In this document: positions 26,101 through 33,173 of the stretch, one piece after another | Layout of the letters: the number at the start of each line of letters is the position of its first letter | Numbering within the stretch: position 1 is the stretch's first letter | Source of the DNA: Auraticoccus monumenti | Lineage (GTDB): Bacteria; Actinomycetota; Actinomycetes; Propionibacteriales; Propionibacteriaceae | Assembly (NCBI RefSeq): GCF_900101785.1 | Contig: NZ_LT629688.1 | Location: forward strand, 2,418,001-2,482,000 | DNA: 64,000 nt | Reading direction: 5' to 3' | Made by a program: the position numbers and the translations under genes | The notes under the pieces: model-generated | What the model was told of the DNA's origin: nothing | Database searches by the model: none | What the model saw: the letters and a program-made list of their open reading frames with translations, nothing else

Positions 26101-28023
26101 GTGAGCCGACGTACCGGCGTCGTGACGGCGCTGGGTCTGGCGGTGGTGCTGCTCGGCGCGAGCGGGTGCTCGCTGCTGGCCGACCGGACCAAGCCCGACG
26201 AGACCCTGACCATGCTGGCCGAGGCGCTCAGCCGGGGTGATCTGGCGGGGGTGCCGGTGACCCCGGAGACCGCGACCGAGGCCGCCCGGCTGCCCGAGGT
26301 GCTGGAGGGGTTGGACGGGGTGCGGCCGGTGGTGACCTCGACGCCGAGCGAGACCGTCGACCAGGGCCGGACCCGCAGCCGCGGGGTGGTCGAGTACACC
26401 TGGCAGCTGCGCCCGGACACCGAGCCGTGGCGCTATGCGCGCGACGTGGAGCTGGTGAAGAACGAGGAGACCGACTGGCAGGTGGTGTGGACGCCGGCCG
26501 CGCTGGCCCCGGGTCTGGGGGAGGGCGAGGTGCTCGACACCCGGCGCACCTCGGCGGAGCGGGCCGACGTGCTCGGGGCCGACGGCGAGCAGCTGGTGAC
26601 CATGCGCGACGTCGAGCGGGTCGGGCTCGACAAGCCGCAGGTCGAGCCGGAGGACCAGGAGGACTCGGCGAGGGCGCTGGCGAAGCTGCTCGACATCGAC
26701 GCCGACAACTTCGCGGCGGCGGTGGAGGCGGCCGGTGACCAGGCCTTCGTCGAGGGGTTGGTGGTGCGGTCGGCGGAGACCCGCACGGTGGCCGACCTGC
26801 GTCGCGACGTGGCCGAGATCGACGGGGCGCGGATGGTGCCCGACACGCGTCCGCTGGCGCCGACCCGCGACTTCGCCCGGCCGGTGCTCGGGGTGGCGGG
26901 GCCCGCGACCAAGGAGGTGGTGGAGGCCTCCGGTGGTGATCTGGTGGCCGGGGACTTCGCCGGCCTGAGCGGGCTGCAGGCGCGCTACGACGACCAGCTC
27001 CGCGGGACCCCCGGGATGCAGGTGGTCACCGTCCCGCCGGAGGGCTCGGAGGAGGAGGCCGCGGAGGAGGACGTGCTGTTCACGGTCCCGGCGACCGACG
27101 GGAAGCCGCTGGAGCTGACCCTGGACGTGGACGCGCAGCGGGTGGCCGACGGCATCCTGGTGGACCAGAAGACCGCGGCCGGTCTGGTCGCGATCCGACC
27201 GTCGACCGGTGAGGTGGTGGCCGTGTCCTCCAGCCCGGCCGCCGAGGGCTTCTCGACCGCGACGCAGGGCCAGTACCCGCCGGGGTCGACGTTCAAGATC
27301 GTCACCGCCCTGGCCCTGATGCGGACCGGGATGGGACCGGAGGACGAGGTGGAGTGCACGCGCACGGTCACCGTGGACGGTCGTGAGTTCAAGAACTTCG
27401 ACGACTACCCAGCCTCGGGGCTGGGCCGGGTGACGCTGGAGACGGCGTTCGCCAACTCCTGCAACACCGCGCTCGCGCGGCTGGCTGAGGAGGTGGGCGA
27501 GGACGGGCTGCAGCAGGCGGCCAAGAGCCTGGGGATCAACACCGACGCCGACCTCGGGTACCCCTTCTCGTTGGGGACCGTGCCGCAGGCGGAGAGCGAG
27601 ACCGAGCAGGCGGCGATGATGTTTGGACAGGGCAGGATCACCACCGACCCGCTGGGGATCGCCACCGTGGCCGCCTCGGTGGCCGCCGGGAAGCGGGTCA
27701 CCCCGAACCTGCTGGCCGACGGGCCGGAGAACCCGGAGGAGGTGGCCCAGCCGCTGACCCCGGAGGAGCAGGAGGGGTTGAAGACGCTGATGCGCGCGGT
27801 CACCACCGACGGCAGCGGGCGGTTCCTGCAGAGCCTGGAGGGGGACCCGGTCTACTCCAAGACCGGGACCGCCGAGTACGGCGACGCGGTGCCGCCCAAG
27901 ACGCACGGCTGGATGGTGGCGATCCAGGGCGACCTGGCCGTCGCGGTGTTCGTCGAGGGCGGGGAGACCGGGTCGGGGTCGGCGGGGCCGCTGCTGAAGG
28001 AGTTCCTGTCCGAGGTGCCGTGA
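26101..28023 (+). CDS. lipoprotein penicillin-binding protein (transpeptidase) with NTF2-like N-terminal domain
   Basis: A 640-residue exported peptidoglycan transpeptidase. The signal peptide ends in the lipobox LLGASGC, so the protein is lipid-anchored. Residues about 30-150 look like the MecA/NTF2-like domain. The catalytic motifs are STFK (S396, K399), SCN (453-455) and KTG (587-589). It resembles mycobacterial PbpLipo (Rv2864c), a class B-like PBP with low beta-lactam affinity. The GTG start has GAGGAG seven bases upstream, closely following the GTPase gene, which suggests an envelope link. Confidence 0.88.
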   Translation: MSRRTGVVTALGLAVVLLGASGCSLLADRTKPDETLTMLAEALSRGDLAGVPVTPETATEAARLPEVLEGLDGVRPVVTSTPSETVDQGRTRSRGVVEYTWQLRPDTEPWRYARDVELVKNEETDWQVVWTPAALAPGLGEGEVLDTRRTSAERADVLGADGEQLVTMRDVERVGLDKPQVEPEDQEDSARALAKLLDIDADNFAAAVEAAGDQAFVEGLVVRSAETRTVADLRRDVAEIDGARMVPDTRPLAPTRDFARPVLGVAGPATKEVVEASGGDLVAGDFAGLSGLQARYDDQLRGTPGMQVVTVPPEGSEEEAAEEDVLFTVPATDGKPLELTLDVDAQRVADGILVDQKTAAGLVAIRPSTGEVVAVSSSPAAEGFSTATQGQYPPGSTFKIVTALALMRTGMGPEDEVECTRTVTVDGREFKNFDDYPASGLGRVTLETAFANSCNTALARLAEEVGEDGLQQAAKSLGINTDADLGYPFSLGTVPQAESETEQAAMMFGQGRITTDPLGIATVAASVAAGKRVTPNLLADGPENPEEVAQPLTPEEQEGLKTLMRAVTTDGSGRFLQSLEGDPVYSKTGTAEYGDAVPPKTHGWMVAIQGDLAVAVFVEGGETGSGSAGPLLKEFLSEVP

Positions 28024-28120
28024 GGTAGCCGAGGGGGCGCCGGCGTGCGGTGGACGTTCGCGCACCGGTGCTCGACCACATCGAGGGCGTGGGGGCTGGC
28101 CGACGTGCTGCTGCGCTAAA

Positions 28121-28199
28121 CGCCCGTTGCCCGTTGCCCGGTGCCTGTTGACCGGTGCCTGTTGCCCGATGCCCGGATGCCCGATGCCCGGATGCCCGA
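28121..28199. repeat. degenerate 7-9-bp tandem repeat (GTTGCCCG/GATGCCCG)
   Basis: The 320-base gap 28024-28343 has no gene. Between 28121 and 28199 the motif TGCCCG or TGCCTG recurs about every 7-10 bases, first as GTTGCCCG then as GATGCCCG, followed by TACCGGTG-rich sequence to about 28265. It looks like replication slippage in an intergenic region flanking accessory genes. No function seen. Confidence 0.6.
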
Positions 28200-28331
28200 C
28201 CTCGGCGCCTGGTGCCCGGGGGTCGATACCGGTGGCCGGTACCGGTGCCCGATGCGGTGGCCGGTCGCGCCGGTGGGCAGTGGCTGGTGACGGCCGGTAG
28301 GCGCCTACTACCCCTTCTCGTGTGCGACCGG

Positions 28332-28337
28332 CATGCT
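28332..28337 (+). promoter_or_regulatory. -10-like hexamer CATGCT
   Basis: CATGCT ends six bases before ATG 28344, supporting that start and a leaderless message. Confidence 0.35.
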
Positions 28338-28343
28338 CGCCCC

Positions 28344-29360
28344 ATGGGCGTGGGCAGTGGGATGGGGTCGCTGGAGCCGCTGAGCGACACCGAGCGGGCG
28401 GTGCACGGAGACGTGTCGCCCGCTGATGTCGGTCGGTTCCTGGATGCGTGGGCGCAGACCCGGCTGGGCAGCGGCATCGGCGAGGTCCTCTTCCGCGCGG
28501 GACGCATCGACGCCGTCTGGGGTGTGCTGCTGCAGGACGGCCGGAGGGTGGTCGTCAAGGCGCACCGGACCCCGGCTGGGGTGGAGACCATCAGCGCCGC
28601 CGTCGACGCCCAGCACGTGCTGGCGGCTGCCGGCTTCCCCGCCCCCGTGCCGCTCGTGGGCCCGGACGAGGTGGAGGAGCGGGTGCTCACCGCCGAGTCC
28701 CTGATCGACGGCCCCCGACCCGACGGTCGCCAGCCGGGCGTGCGGGAGCTCCTCGCCGAGGGGCTTGCCAGGCACATCGAGGTGCTGCGCTCCCGGCCGC
28801 ACCTGGTCGCTCAGGCTGGGAGGGGACCGTCGTGGTGCCGGTACCAGGACGGACCGTGGCCGGTCCCGCACGACACCCTGGTGGACCTCCGGTCGACGCC
28901 TGCCGGGTTCGAGTGGCTCGACGCGCTGGCCCGGCGGGCCGCCGACCAGGTCCTGCGCCACCGGGTCGGTAGCGACGTCGTGGTGGGGCACGCCGACTGG
29001 TACGCCGGCAACACCGCCGTGGTCGACGGCCGGCTGGTCGGCACCTTCGACTGGGAGCTGGTGGCCGACACCGAGGCGGTGATCGCCGGTTTCGCCGCCT
29101 CCTGCTACGCCGCGAGCGCCACGGGCGGTGGTGGCCTGTCCACTCCCGTCGAGACCGCTGACTTCCTGGGCGACTACGAGCAGGTCCGTCGACGGCTCTT
29201 CTCCGCGGACGAGCGAGCAGCAGCGGCCGGGGCCGCCACGTGGATCCTGGCCTTCAACGCCCGGTGGCAGGTCGCACTGATCGAGCACGGCCTCTGCGAC
29301 CGTGCCACCGTGGCCCTGGTGCAGGACCACCAGGAGGAGTTCCTGTCGCTGTCCTGGTGA
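28344..29360 (+). CDS. aminoglycoside-phosphotransferase-fold kinase
   Basis: A 338-residue protein of the APH/choline kinase superfamily. The catalytic loop GHADWYAGN (HxDxxxxN) and metal-binding DWE are present in the C-terminal half, and VVVKAHR in the N-lobe provides the ATP lysine. The substrate is unknown; antibiotic resistance is not implied, since most actinobacterial members phosphorylate other small molecules. ATG 28344 fits the -10 spacing; ATG 28362 is an alternative. Confidence 0.75.
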   Translation: MGVGSGMGSLEPLSDTERAVHGDVSPADVGRFLDAWAQTRLGSGIGEVLFRAGRIDAVWGVLLQDGRRVVVKAHRTPAGVETISAAVDAQHVLAAAGFPAPVPLVGPDEVEERVLTAESLIDGPRPDGRQPGVRELLAEGLARHIEVLRSRPHLVAQAGRGPSWCRYQDGPWPVPHDTLVDLRSTPAGFEWLDALARRAADQVLRHRVGSDVVVGHADWYAGNTAVVDGRLVGTFDWELVADTEAVIAGFAASCYAASATGGGGLSTPVETADFLGDYEQVRRRLFSADERAAAAGAATWILAFNARWQVALIEHGLCDRATVALVQDHQEEFLSLSW

Positions 29361-29421
29361 CCGGGGGCGCACAGCCGAGACAGTGGAGGCTGAGTAGGGA
29401 CGGCTGGTACGCCCGGAGCTG

Positions 29422-29580
29422 GTGAGGCGGTGGGCCAGGTGGCGGGACGACCCGCGGATGATCGCGGCCATCGCGGCCATCGAGGAGTCGCTGGCGCGGG
29501 ACGGGCTGGTGCTGCGCTACGACCCCGACTGGGGCCGCCAGCACCGCCGTCCCGTCGAGGTCCGCTCAGAGGTCCCCGTG
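29422..29580 (+). pseudogene. possible remnant of a GH15 (glucoamylase/trehalase-type) gene
   Basis: A short open segment reads RDDPRMIAAIAAIEESLARD then GLVLRYDPD. This resembles the C-terminal part of GH15-like glucan hydrolases, in which a DPR..A.I.AIE..L..DGLVLRY block precedes the final helices. Nothing else of such a gene is present: upstream is the end of the phosphotransferase gene and downstream the frame degenerates. It may be a decayed fragment left after deletion. The call rests on one short similarity. Confidence 0.3.
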
Positions 29581-29662
29581 GACTGGCGTCTGCGTCCGGG
29601 CGCGCCGACGGCGCCGCTCAGCAGGAGCGGCGTCGAAGGCGTTGAGGATCGGGGGGGCCAGG

Positions 29663-31138
29663 TCAACCGGTCGGGACCGCGTCCCGTCGCCTGGCCGTGA
29701 GCGCGCGAGGAGGTCGTGCCTGTGGGGTGGGTGGCCTGCGGTCTTCGGACAGAGCGTTGGTGCCGTCGGGTCCTCGCTGGAAGCGGAGTCCGTGGGGGCT
29801 GGTCCACTCGTAGTGGCCGAGTGCCAGCATCCGGTAGCGCCAGCGGGTGTGGGTCTTGAGCCGGTGGTGCTTGCGGCACAGGGGTGCGAGGTTGTCGGTG
29901 GAGGTCTCGCCACCCTGGGCGAAAGGTTTGATGTGGTCGGCGTCGGTGGACCAGGTGTCGGTGCCGTCGCTGCGCTGGCGCATCGAGCGGGGGTGGGCGG
30001 GTCGGCTGCACCAGGGGAACACGCAGGTCCGGTCGCGCAGGGCGATGTGCTCGCGGATCCGGTCCGGGACCTCGTAGCCCTCCACGAACGACGTGGTGTT
30101 CAGGTCGATCACCGGTCGGACGGTGATCGTGGTGTCGGGGCGTCCGCACCAGTCGCGGATCTGGTCGGCGGTGACGGGGGTGCCGGTGTTGCCCACCCAG
30201 CCGGGCTGCTGACTTCCGCCGGTGAGGACGTCGGCGGAGAGGTGGACGTAGAGGGTCACCTGCGACGGTGCCCGGTGCGGCCGGAGGGTCGTGGATGCTG
30301 GCCCAGTTGCCGAGCTGGTGGTCGTCGGGTCGTGGGGCTGGTCCGCCGGGTCGCCGAGTGGTCCGGGCTCGCTCGTAGTCGTGAGGTCGAGCGCGGGCTG
30401 GGAGCGGGCGAGCTCACCGGCGGCCATCGAGCGACGCACGTCCAGGCTCTTGTCGACTCCGGCCTCGGCGAGCTTCCGCGCTCCGGCGCCGATGGCGGCG
30501 TCCAGGTCCAGGGCGTCGGGGAGATCGAGGACTCCGACCACCTCGGCGAGCCCGTGGCGGCGGCCGTCTTGGTCGGGGAAGATGTCGAAGCGGCGCTTCT
30601 CCTCCGCCTCCACCCGCTGCCGCTCGGCCTCCGCAGGCATGAACCGGGTGATCGCGGTGGTGATCAACCGGTCCAGCTGGGTCACCCCGACCTTGCCCGT
30701 GACAGCAGCGACCTGGTCGTCGACGAAGGCGGCTGCCTCCCGGGTCAGGCCGATGGTGCGGCCGGCGACGAGGCGGGCCTGCCACGGGGCGACCTTGCCG
30801 GTGTGAACGAGGGCCCAGAGACGGGGGAGCCGGTGGCGGAGCTCCAGCGCCTGCCCGACCAGGGTGGTGCCGGCGTCGGTGGAACAGCGCAGCGCGGCGG
30901 CCAGCTCGGCGATGCAGCCCTCGTCGACCTCCGGTGTGCCCTCACCAGCCAGGGGTGCCCCGGTGGGGCGGCCGCCGAGGGTGGAGGAGGCGACGAAGTC
31001 GTCTTCCACCGGAGGATGCAGATCGGCCCATTCGGCGGCGATCCGGAGCACGGCAGCGGCGGCTGCGTTCTCGGCCGCGCGGTGGGCGCGCACGTCGGCC
31101 AGCAGGGTGGCTGCGGCGTCGGTGCGGTGCTTCGTCAT
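29663..31138 (-). CDS. DUF222/13E12-type protein with C-terminal HNH endonuclease
   Basis: A 491-residue protein read leftwards. The N-terminal two-thirds are the DUF222 helical region, and the C-terminal HNH nuclease carries CVFPWC, DADHIKPFAQGGETSTDNL and LCRKHHRLKTH. This is the actinobacterial 13E12 repeat family, often multicopy and sometimes SOS-induced. Its promoter shows an SOS-box-like element over the -35 region and TAGATT six bases before ATG. Target DNA and biological role are unknown; family members are often linked to mobile or repetitive loci. Confidence 0.92.
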   Translation of the reverse strand: MTKHRTDAAATLLADVRAHRAAENAAAAAVLRIAAEWADLHPPVEDDFVASSTLGGRPTGAPLAGEGTPEVDEGCIAELAAALRCSTDAGTTLVGQALELRHRLPRLWALVHTGKVAPWQARLVAGRTIGLTREAAAFVDDQVAAVTGKVGVTQLDRLITTAITRFMPAEAERQRVEAEEKRRFDIFPDQDGRRHGLAEVVGVLDLPDALDLDAAIGAGARKLAEAGVDKSLDVRRSMAAGELARSQPALDLTTTSEPGPLGDPADQPHDPTTTSSATGPASTTLRPHRAPSQVTLYVHLSADVLTGGSQQPGWVGNTGTPVTADQIRDWCGRPDTTITVRPVIDLNTTSFVEGYEVPDRIREHIALRDRTCVFPWCSRPAHPRSMRQRSDGTDTWSTDADHIKPFAQGGETSTDNLAPLCRKHHRLKTHTRWRYRMLALGHYEWTSPHGLRFQRGPDGTNALSEDRRPPTPQARPPRALTARRRDAVPTG

Positions 31139-31144
31139 GCCCCT

Positions 31145-31185
31145 AATCTACGGCGCAGGACCGACAAAATCGGATGCGTGTTCGA
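31145..31185 (-). promoter_or_regulatory. LexA (SOS) box and -10 of the HNH gene
   Basis: Reading leftwards, TCGAACACGCATCCGA (31185-31170) matches the actinobacterial LexA box TCGAAC-N4-GTTCGA with one perfect and one degenerate half (4 of 6). The -10 TAGATT (31150-31145) ends six bases before ATG 31138. The box would cover the -35 position, as expected for repression. LexA control of 13E12-family genes is known in mycobacteria; its operation here is inferred. Confidence 0.55.
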
Positions 31186-31188
31186 ATC

Positions 31189-31225
31189 TGTGGACAATCT
31201 GCAGGCCGGGTGATGGTGTGGATAA
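31189..31225. promoter_or_regulatory. two DnaA-box-like sequences
   Basis: TGTGGACAA (31189-31197, complement TTGTCCACA) and TGTGGATAA (31217-31225, complement TTATCCACA) are exact DnaA-box forms in the same orientation with starts 28 bases apart. They may modulate the HNH promoter or titrate DnaA. There is no dnaA/dnaN context, so this is not the chromosomal origin. Confidence 0.45.
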
Positions 31226-31326
31226 CGCCTCCTCGAGCCACGTCGACACCGGACGACCGCCCGGAGCGAGGACGGACCGACGACCTGGCTCCGTCCGGCA
31301 CTGCGACCCACCAGTGGTTCTCACAA

Positions 31327-31671
31327 GCCGACCGGCCGGCGGTCCACCCGACCGGCCGACCGCCCGGCGTTCCCAGCGACCAGCTCACCGCCCGGCAGTC
31401 CAACCGACCGGCCAACCGGACCACCCGGCGGTCCAAGCGACCGGCCGACCGGCAGGCTGTCCAACCGACCGGCGGAAAATCGACCGGCGGGCTAACCGAC
31501 CGGCCAAGCGGCGACCGGTCGACTGCTCGGCGTTCCATGGGCCGGCCGACCGCCCGGCTTCCTTGGGGACCGGCCGACGGCTCGGCCTTGCTTGGGACCG
31601 GCCGACCGCTAGGCCTTCAAGGACCGGCAGACCGTCCGGGCCGATCGCTGGGCAGCCGACCGCCCGGACAC
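31327..31671. repeat. ~28-bp imperfect tandem repeats rich in CGACCGGCCGACCG
   Basis: The gap between the HNH start and the YbjN gene (31139-31689) contains about a dozen imperfect copies of a unit near 26-33 bases, typically CGACCGGCCGACCGCCCGGC followed by NNTCCAAC. Some copies are shortened (around 31470-31500). Open frames through it are low-complexity Arg/Pro/Thr and are not believed. It resembles a minisatellite created by slippage; the GGCCGACCGGCC-like palindromic content could also form hairpins. Confidence 0.7.
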
Positions 31672-31677
31672 CCTCCC

Positions 31678-31683
31678 TATGCT
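31678..31683 (+). promoter_or_regulatory. -10 hexamer TATGCT before the YbjN gene
   Basis: TATGCT ends six bases before ATG 31690, fixing the start there rather than in the repetitive upstream frame. Confidence 0.5.
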
Positions 31684-31689
31684 GCGCCC

Positions 31690-32181
31690 ATGCGCACACA
31701 GGTGATGGAGCTGGTGCGTGAGTACCTGTCCGGCACCGGTCTGCCCTGGTCCGAGACGACACCCGGTACCTTCGCCGTCACCCTCCCCGGACAGCACAAG
31801 CTGAGCACCGAGTGCGCCCTGGTGGTGGCCGAGCAGACCCTGCAGCTGCGCGCCTTCTTGGCCCGTCGCCCCGACGAGGACGCCGACCGGGTGCACCGCT
31901 GGCTGCTGGCCCAGAACCTGTCCTCCTACGTGGTGGCCTTCAGCCTGGACCACCTGGGCGACATCCACCTCACCGGCCGCATCGGGCTCCCCGCGGTCAC
32001 CGCCGAGGAGCTGGACCGCCTGCTCGGTGAGGTGGCCACCCGGGCCGACGACTCCTTCGACACCGTCGTCGGCCTCGGGTTCGCCAGCTCCATCCGCAAG
32101 GAGTGGGAGTGGCGTCTCTCCCGCGGCGAGTCCACGGCCAACCTGGCCGCCTTCGAGCACCTGCGCCCACCCGACGCCTGA
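31690..32181 (+). CDS. YbjN domain protein
   Basis: A 163-residue cytosolic protein with the YbjN/type III secretion-chaperone-like fold: VMELVREYLSGTGLPW, LQLRAFLARRPDE, VHRWLLAQNLSSYVVAFSLD, GDIHLTGRIGLPAVTAEELD and a final KEWEWRLSRG. Actinobacterial members are often beside mycothiol and phosphoglycerate mutase genes; here gpmA is 11.5 kb away. Function unknown. The longer upstream frame is repeat sequence and was excluded. Confidence 0.85.
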   Translation: MRTQVMELVREYLSGTGLPWSETTPGTFAVTLPGQHKLSTECALVVAEQTLQLRAFLARRPDEDADRVHRWLLAQNLSSYVVAFSLDHLGDIHLTGRIGLPAVTAEELDRLLGEVATRADDSFDTVVGLGFASSIRKEWEWRLSRGESTANLAAFEHLRPPDA

Positions 32182-32226
32182 GCACAGCCAGGCCCTGCAC
32201 CCCTCAGCACAGCCAGGCCCTGCACC
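32181..32226. repeat. 21-bp direct repeat, two copies
   Basis: Two identical 21-base copies, both beginning AGCACAGCCAGGCC, start at 32181 and 32206, and a diverged third follows. They sit immediately after the YbjN stop codon. They may be slippage products; no function seen. Confidence 0.6.
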
Positions 32227-32288
32227 CTGCGCTCAGCCAGACCCACGCCCCCGAGCATCACCAGGGCCCAGCCGCCTGAGCACAGCAC

Positions 32289-32360
32289 GGCCCGGGGACC
32301 GCCCCGGTCGACCGGCGTCGGCACGCAGCCGACCACCGTCAGACGGGGAGTCCCCGGGCC
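32289..32360. terminator. long-stem hairpin between convergent genes
   Basis: GGCCCGGGGAC (32289-32299) pairs perfectly with GTCCCCGGGCC (32350-32360). The 50-base loop itself can form GTCGGC/GCCGAC. It lies between the convergent YbjN and SDR genes and may terminate both. No U-tract is present. Confidence 0.45.
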
Positions 32361-32380
32361 CTGACCCGGAACGTCGCGGG

Positions 32381-33148
32381 TCAGTGCATGTACAGCCCAC
32401 CGTCCACGTTGAGCGTGTGCCCGGTGATGAAGCCGGACTCCTCGGCCAGCAGGAACGAGACCGCCCCCGCGATGTCCTCGGTGGTGCCCACCCGGTCCAC
32501 CAGCAGGTCCGCGACCAGCTCGACCTTGCGCTCCTCGCTCAGCCGCCCGCCCATGATGTCGGTGTCGATCGGGCCGGGGGCGATGGCGTTGACCGTGATC
32601 CCGTGCGGCCCGAGCTCGCGGGCCAGGGCCCGGGTCAACCCGATCACGCCGGCCTTGGAGACCGAGTACGGCGTCTTGCTGAAGGTGCCGCCGCCGCGCT
32701 GGGCCGACACCGACGAGATCGACACCACCCGCCCGACGCCGCCACGGACCATGGACTGCGCCACCCGGCTGGTGACGTGGTGGACGCCGTCGAGGTTGAT
32801 CCGCAGCACCCGGTGCCACTCGTCGTCCTCGAGCTCGAGGTAGGGGGTGGGGGAGCTGACGCCGGCGACGTTGACCAGCCCGACGACCGGCGGCAGGCCG
32901 GCCTCGAGCCGGTCCACCGCCGCCCGGACGGCGGCGGCGTCGGAGACGTCCACCCCCACCCCGGCAGCGGCGACCCCGGACCCGCGGCTGATCTCCTCGG
33001 CGAGCTCGGCGCAGGCGTCGCCGTCGACGTCGAGCAGCCCGATCGACCACCCCGCCCCGGCGAGGCGGTGGGCGGTGGCGCGTCCGATGCCGCGGGGTGA
33101 GGCGGCACCGGTGACGACGGCGGTGCGCTCGGCAGGGAAGGTGTGCAT
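32381..33148 (-). CDS. short-chain dehydrogenase/reductase of the sugar operon
   Basis: A 255-residue classical SDR read leftwards. The cofactor motif TGAASPRGIG lies near residue 13, NVAG replaces NNAG, and the catalytic residues are in SVSAQRGGG and YSVSK. The Asp after strand 2 (LLDVDGD) favours NAD over NADP. ATG 33148 has AGGAGA upstream. As the last gene of the GH39 operon it probably oxidises a sugar or sugar alcohol, possibly the product of the aldo/keto reductase encoded upstream. Confidence 0.85.
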   Translation of the reverse strand: MHTFPAERTAVVTGAASPRGIGRATAHRLAGAGWSIGLLDVDGDACAELAEEISRGSGVAAAGVGVDVSDAAAVRAAVDRLEAGLPPVVGLVNVAGVSSPTPYLELEDDEWHRVLRINLDGVHHVTSRVAQSMVRGGVGRVVSISSVSAQRGGGTFSKTPYSVSKAGVIGLTRALARELGPHGITVNAIAPGPIDTDIMGGRLSEERKVELVADLLVDRVGTTEDIAGAVSFLLAEESGFITGHTLNVDGGLYMH

Positions 33149-33173
33149 GTGTGTCTCCTGACGGCCCGGGGGC

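Noticed and set aside
28344-29360. Antibiotic-resistance aminoglycoside kinase
   Set aside because: Only the superfamily catalytic loop is present; nothing specific to resistance enzymes is recognised, and such folds are common housekeeping or metabolic kinases in Actinobacteria.
29663-31138. Group II intron or homing endonuclease element for the HNH gene
   Set aside because: The DUF222 N-terminal region and absence of intron RNA domains or an interrupted host gene point to the free-standing 13E12-type family.
31189-31225. Chromosomal replication origin
   Set aside because: Only two DnaA boxes, no AT-rich unwinding region and no dnaA, dnaN, gyrB or parAB neighbours.
31174-31689. N-terminal extension of the YbjN protein through the repeats
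   Set aside because: The added 172 residues are repeat-encoded low complexity and a -10 box directly precedes ATG 31690.
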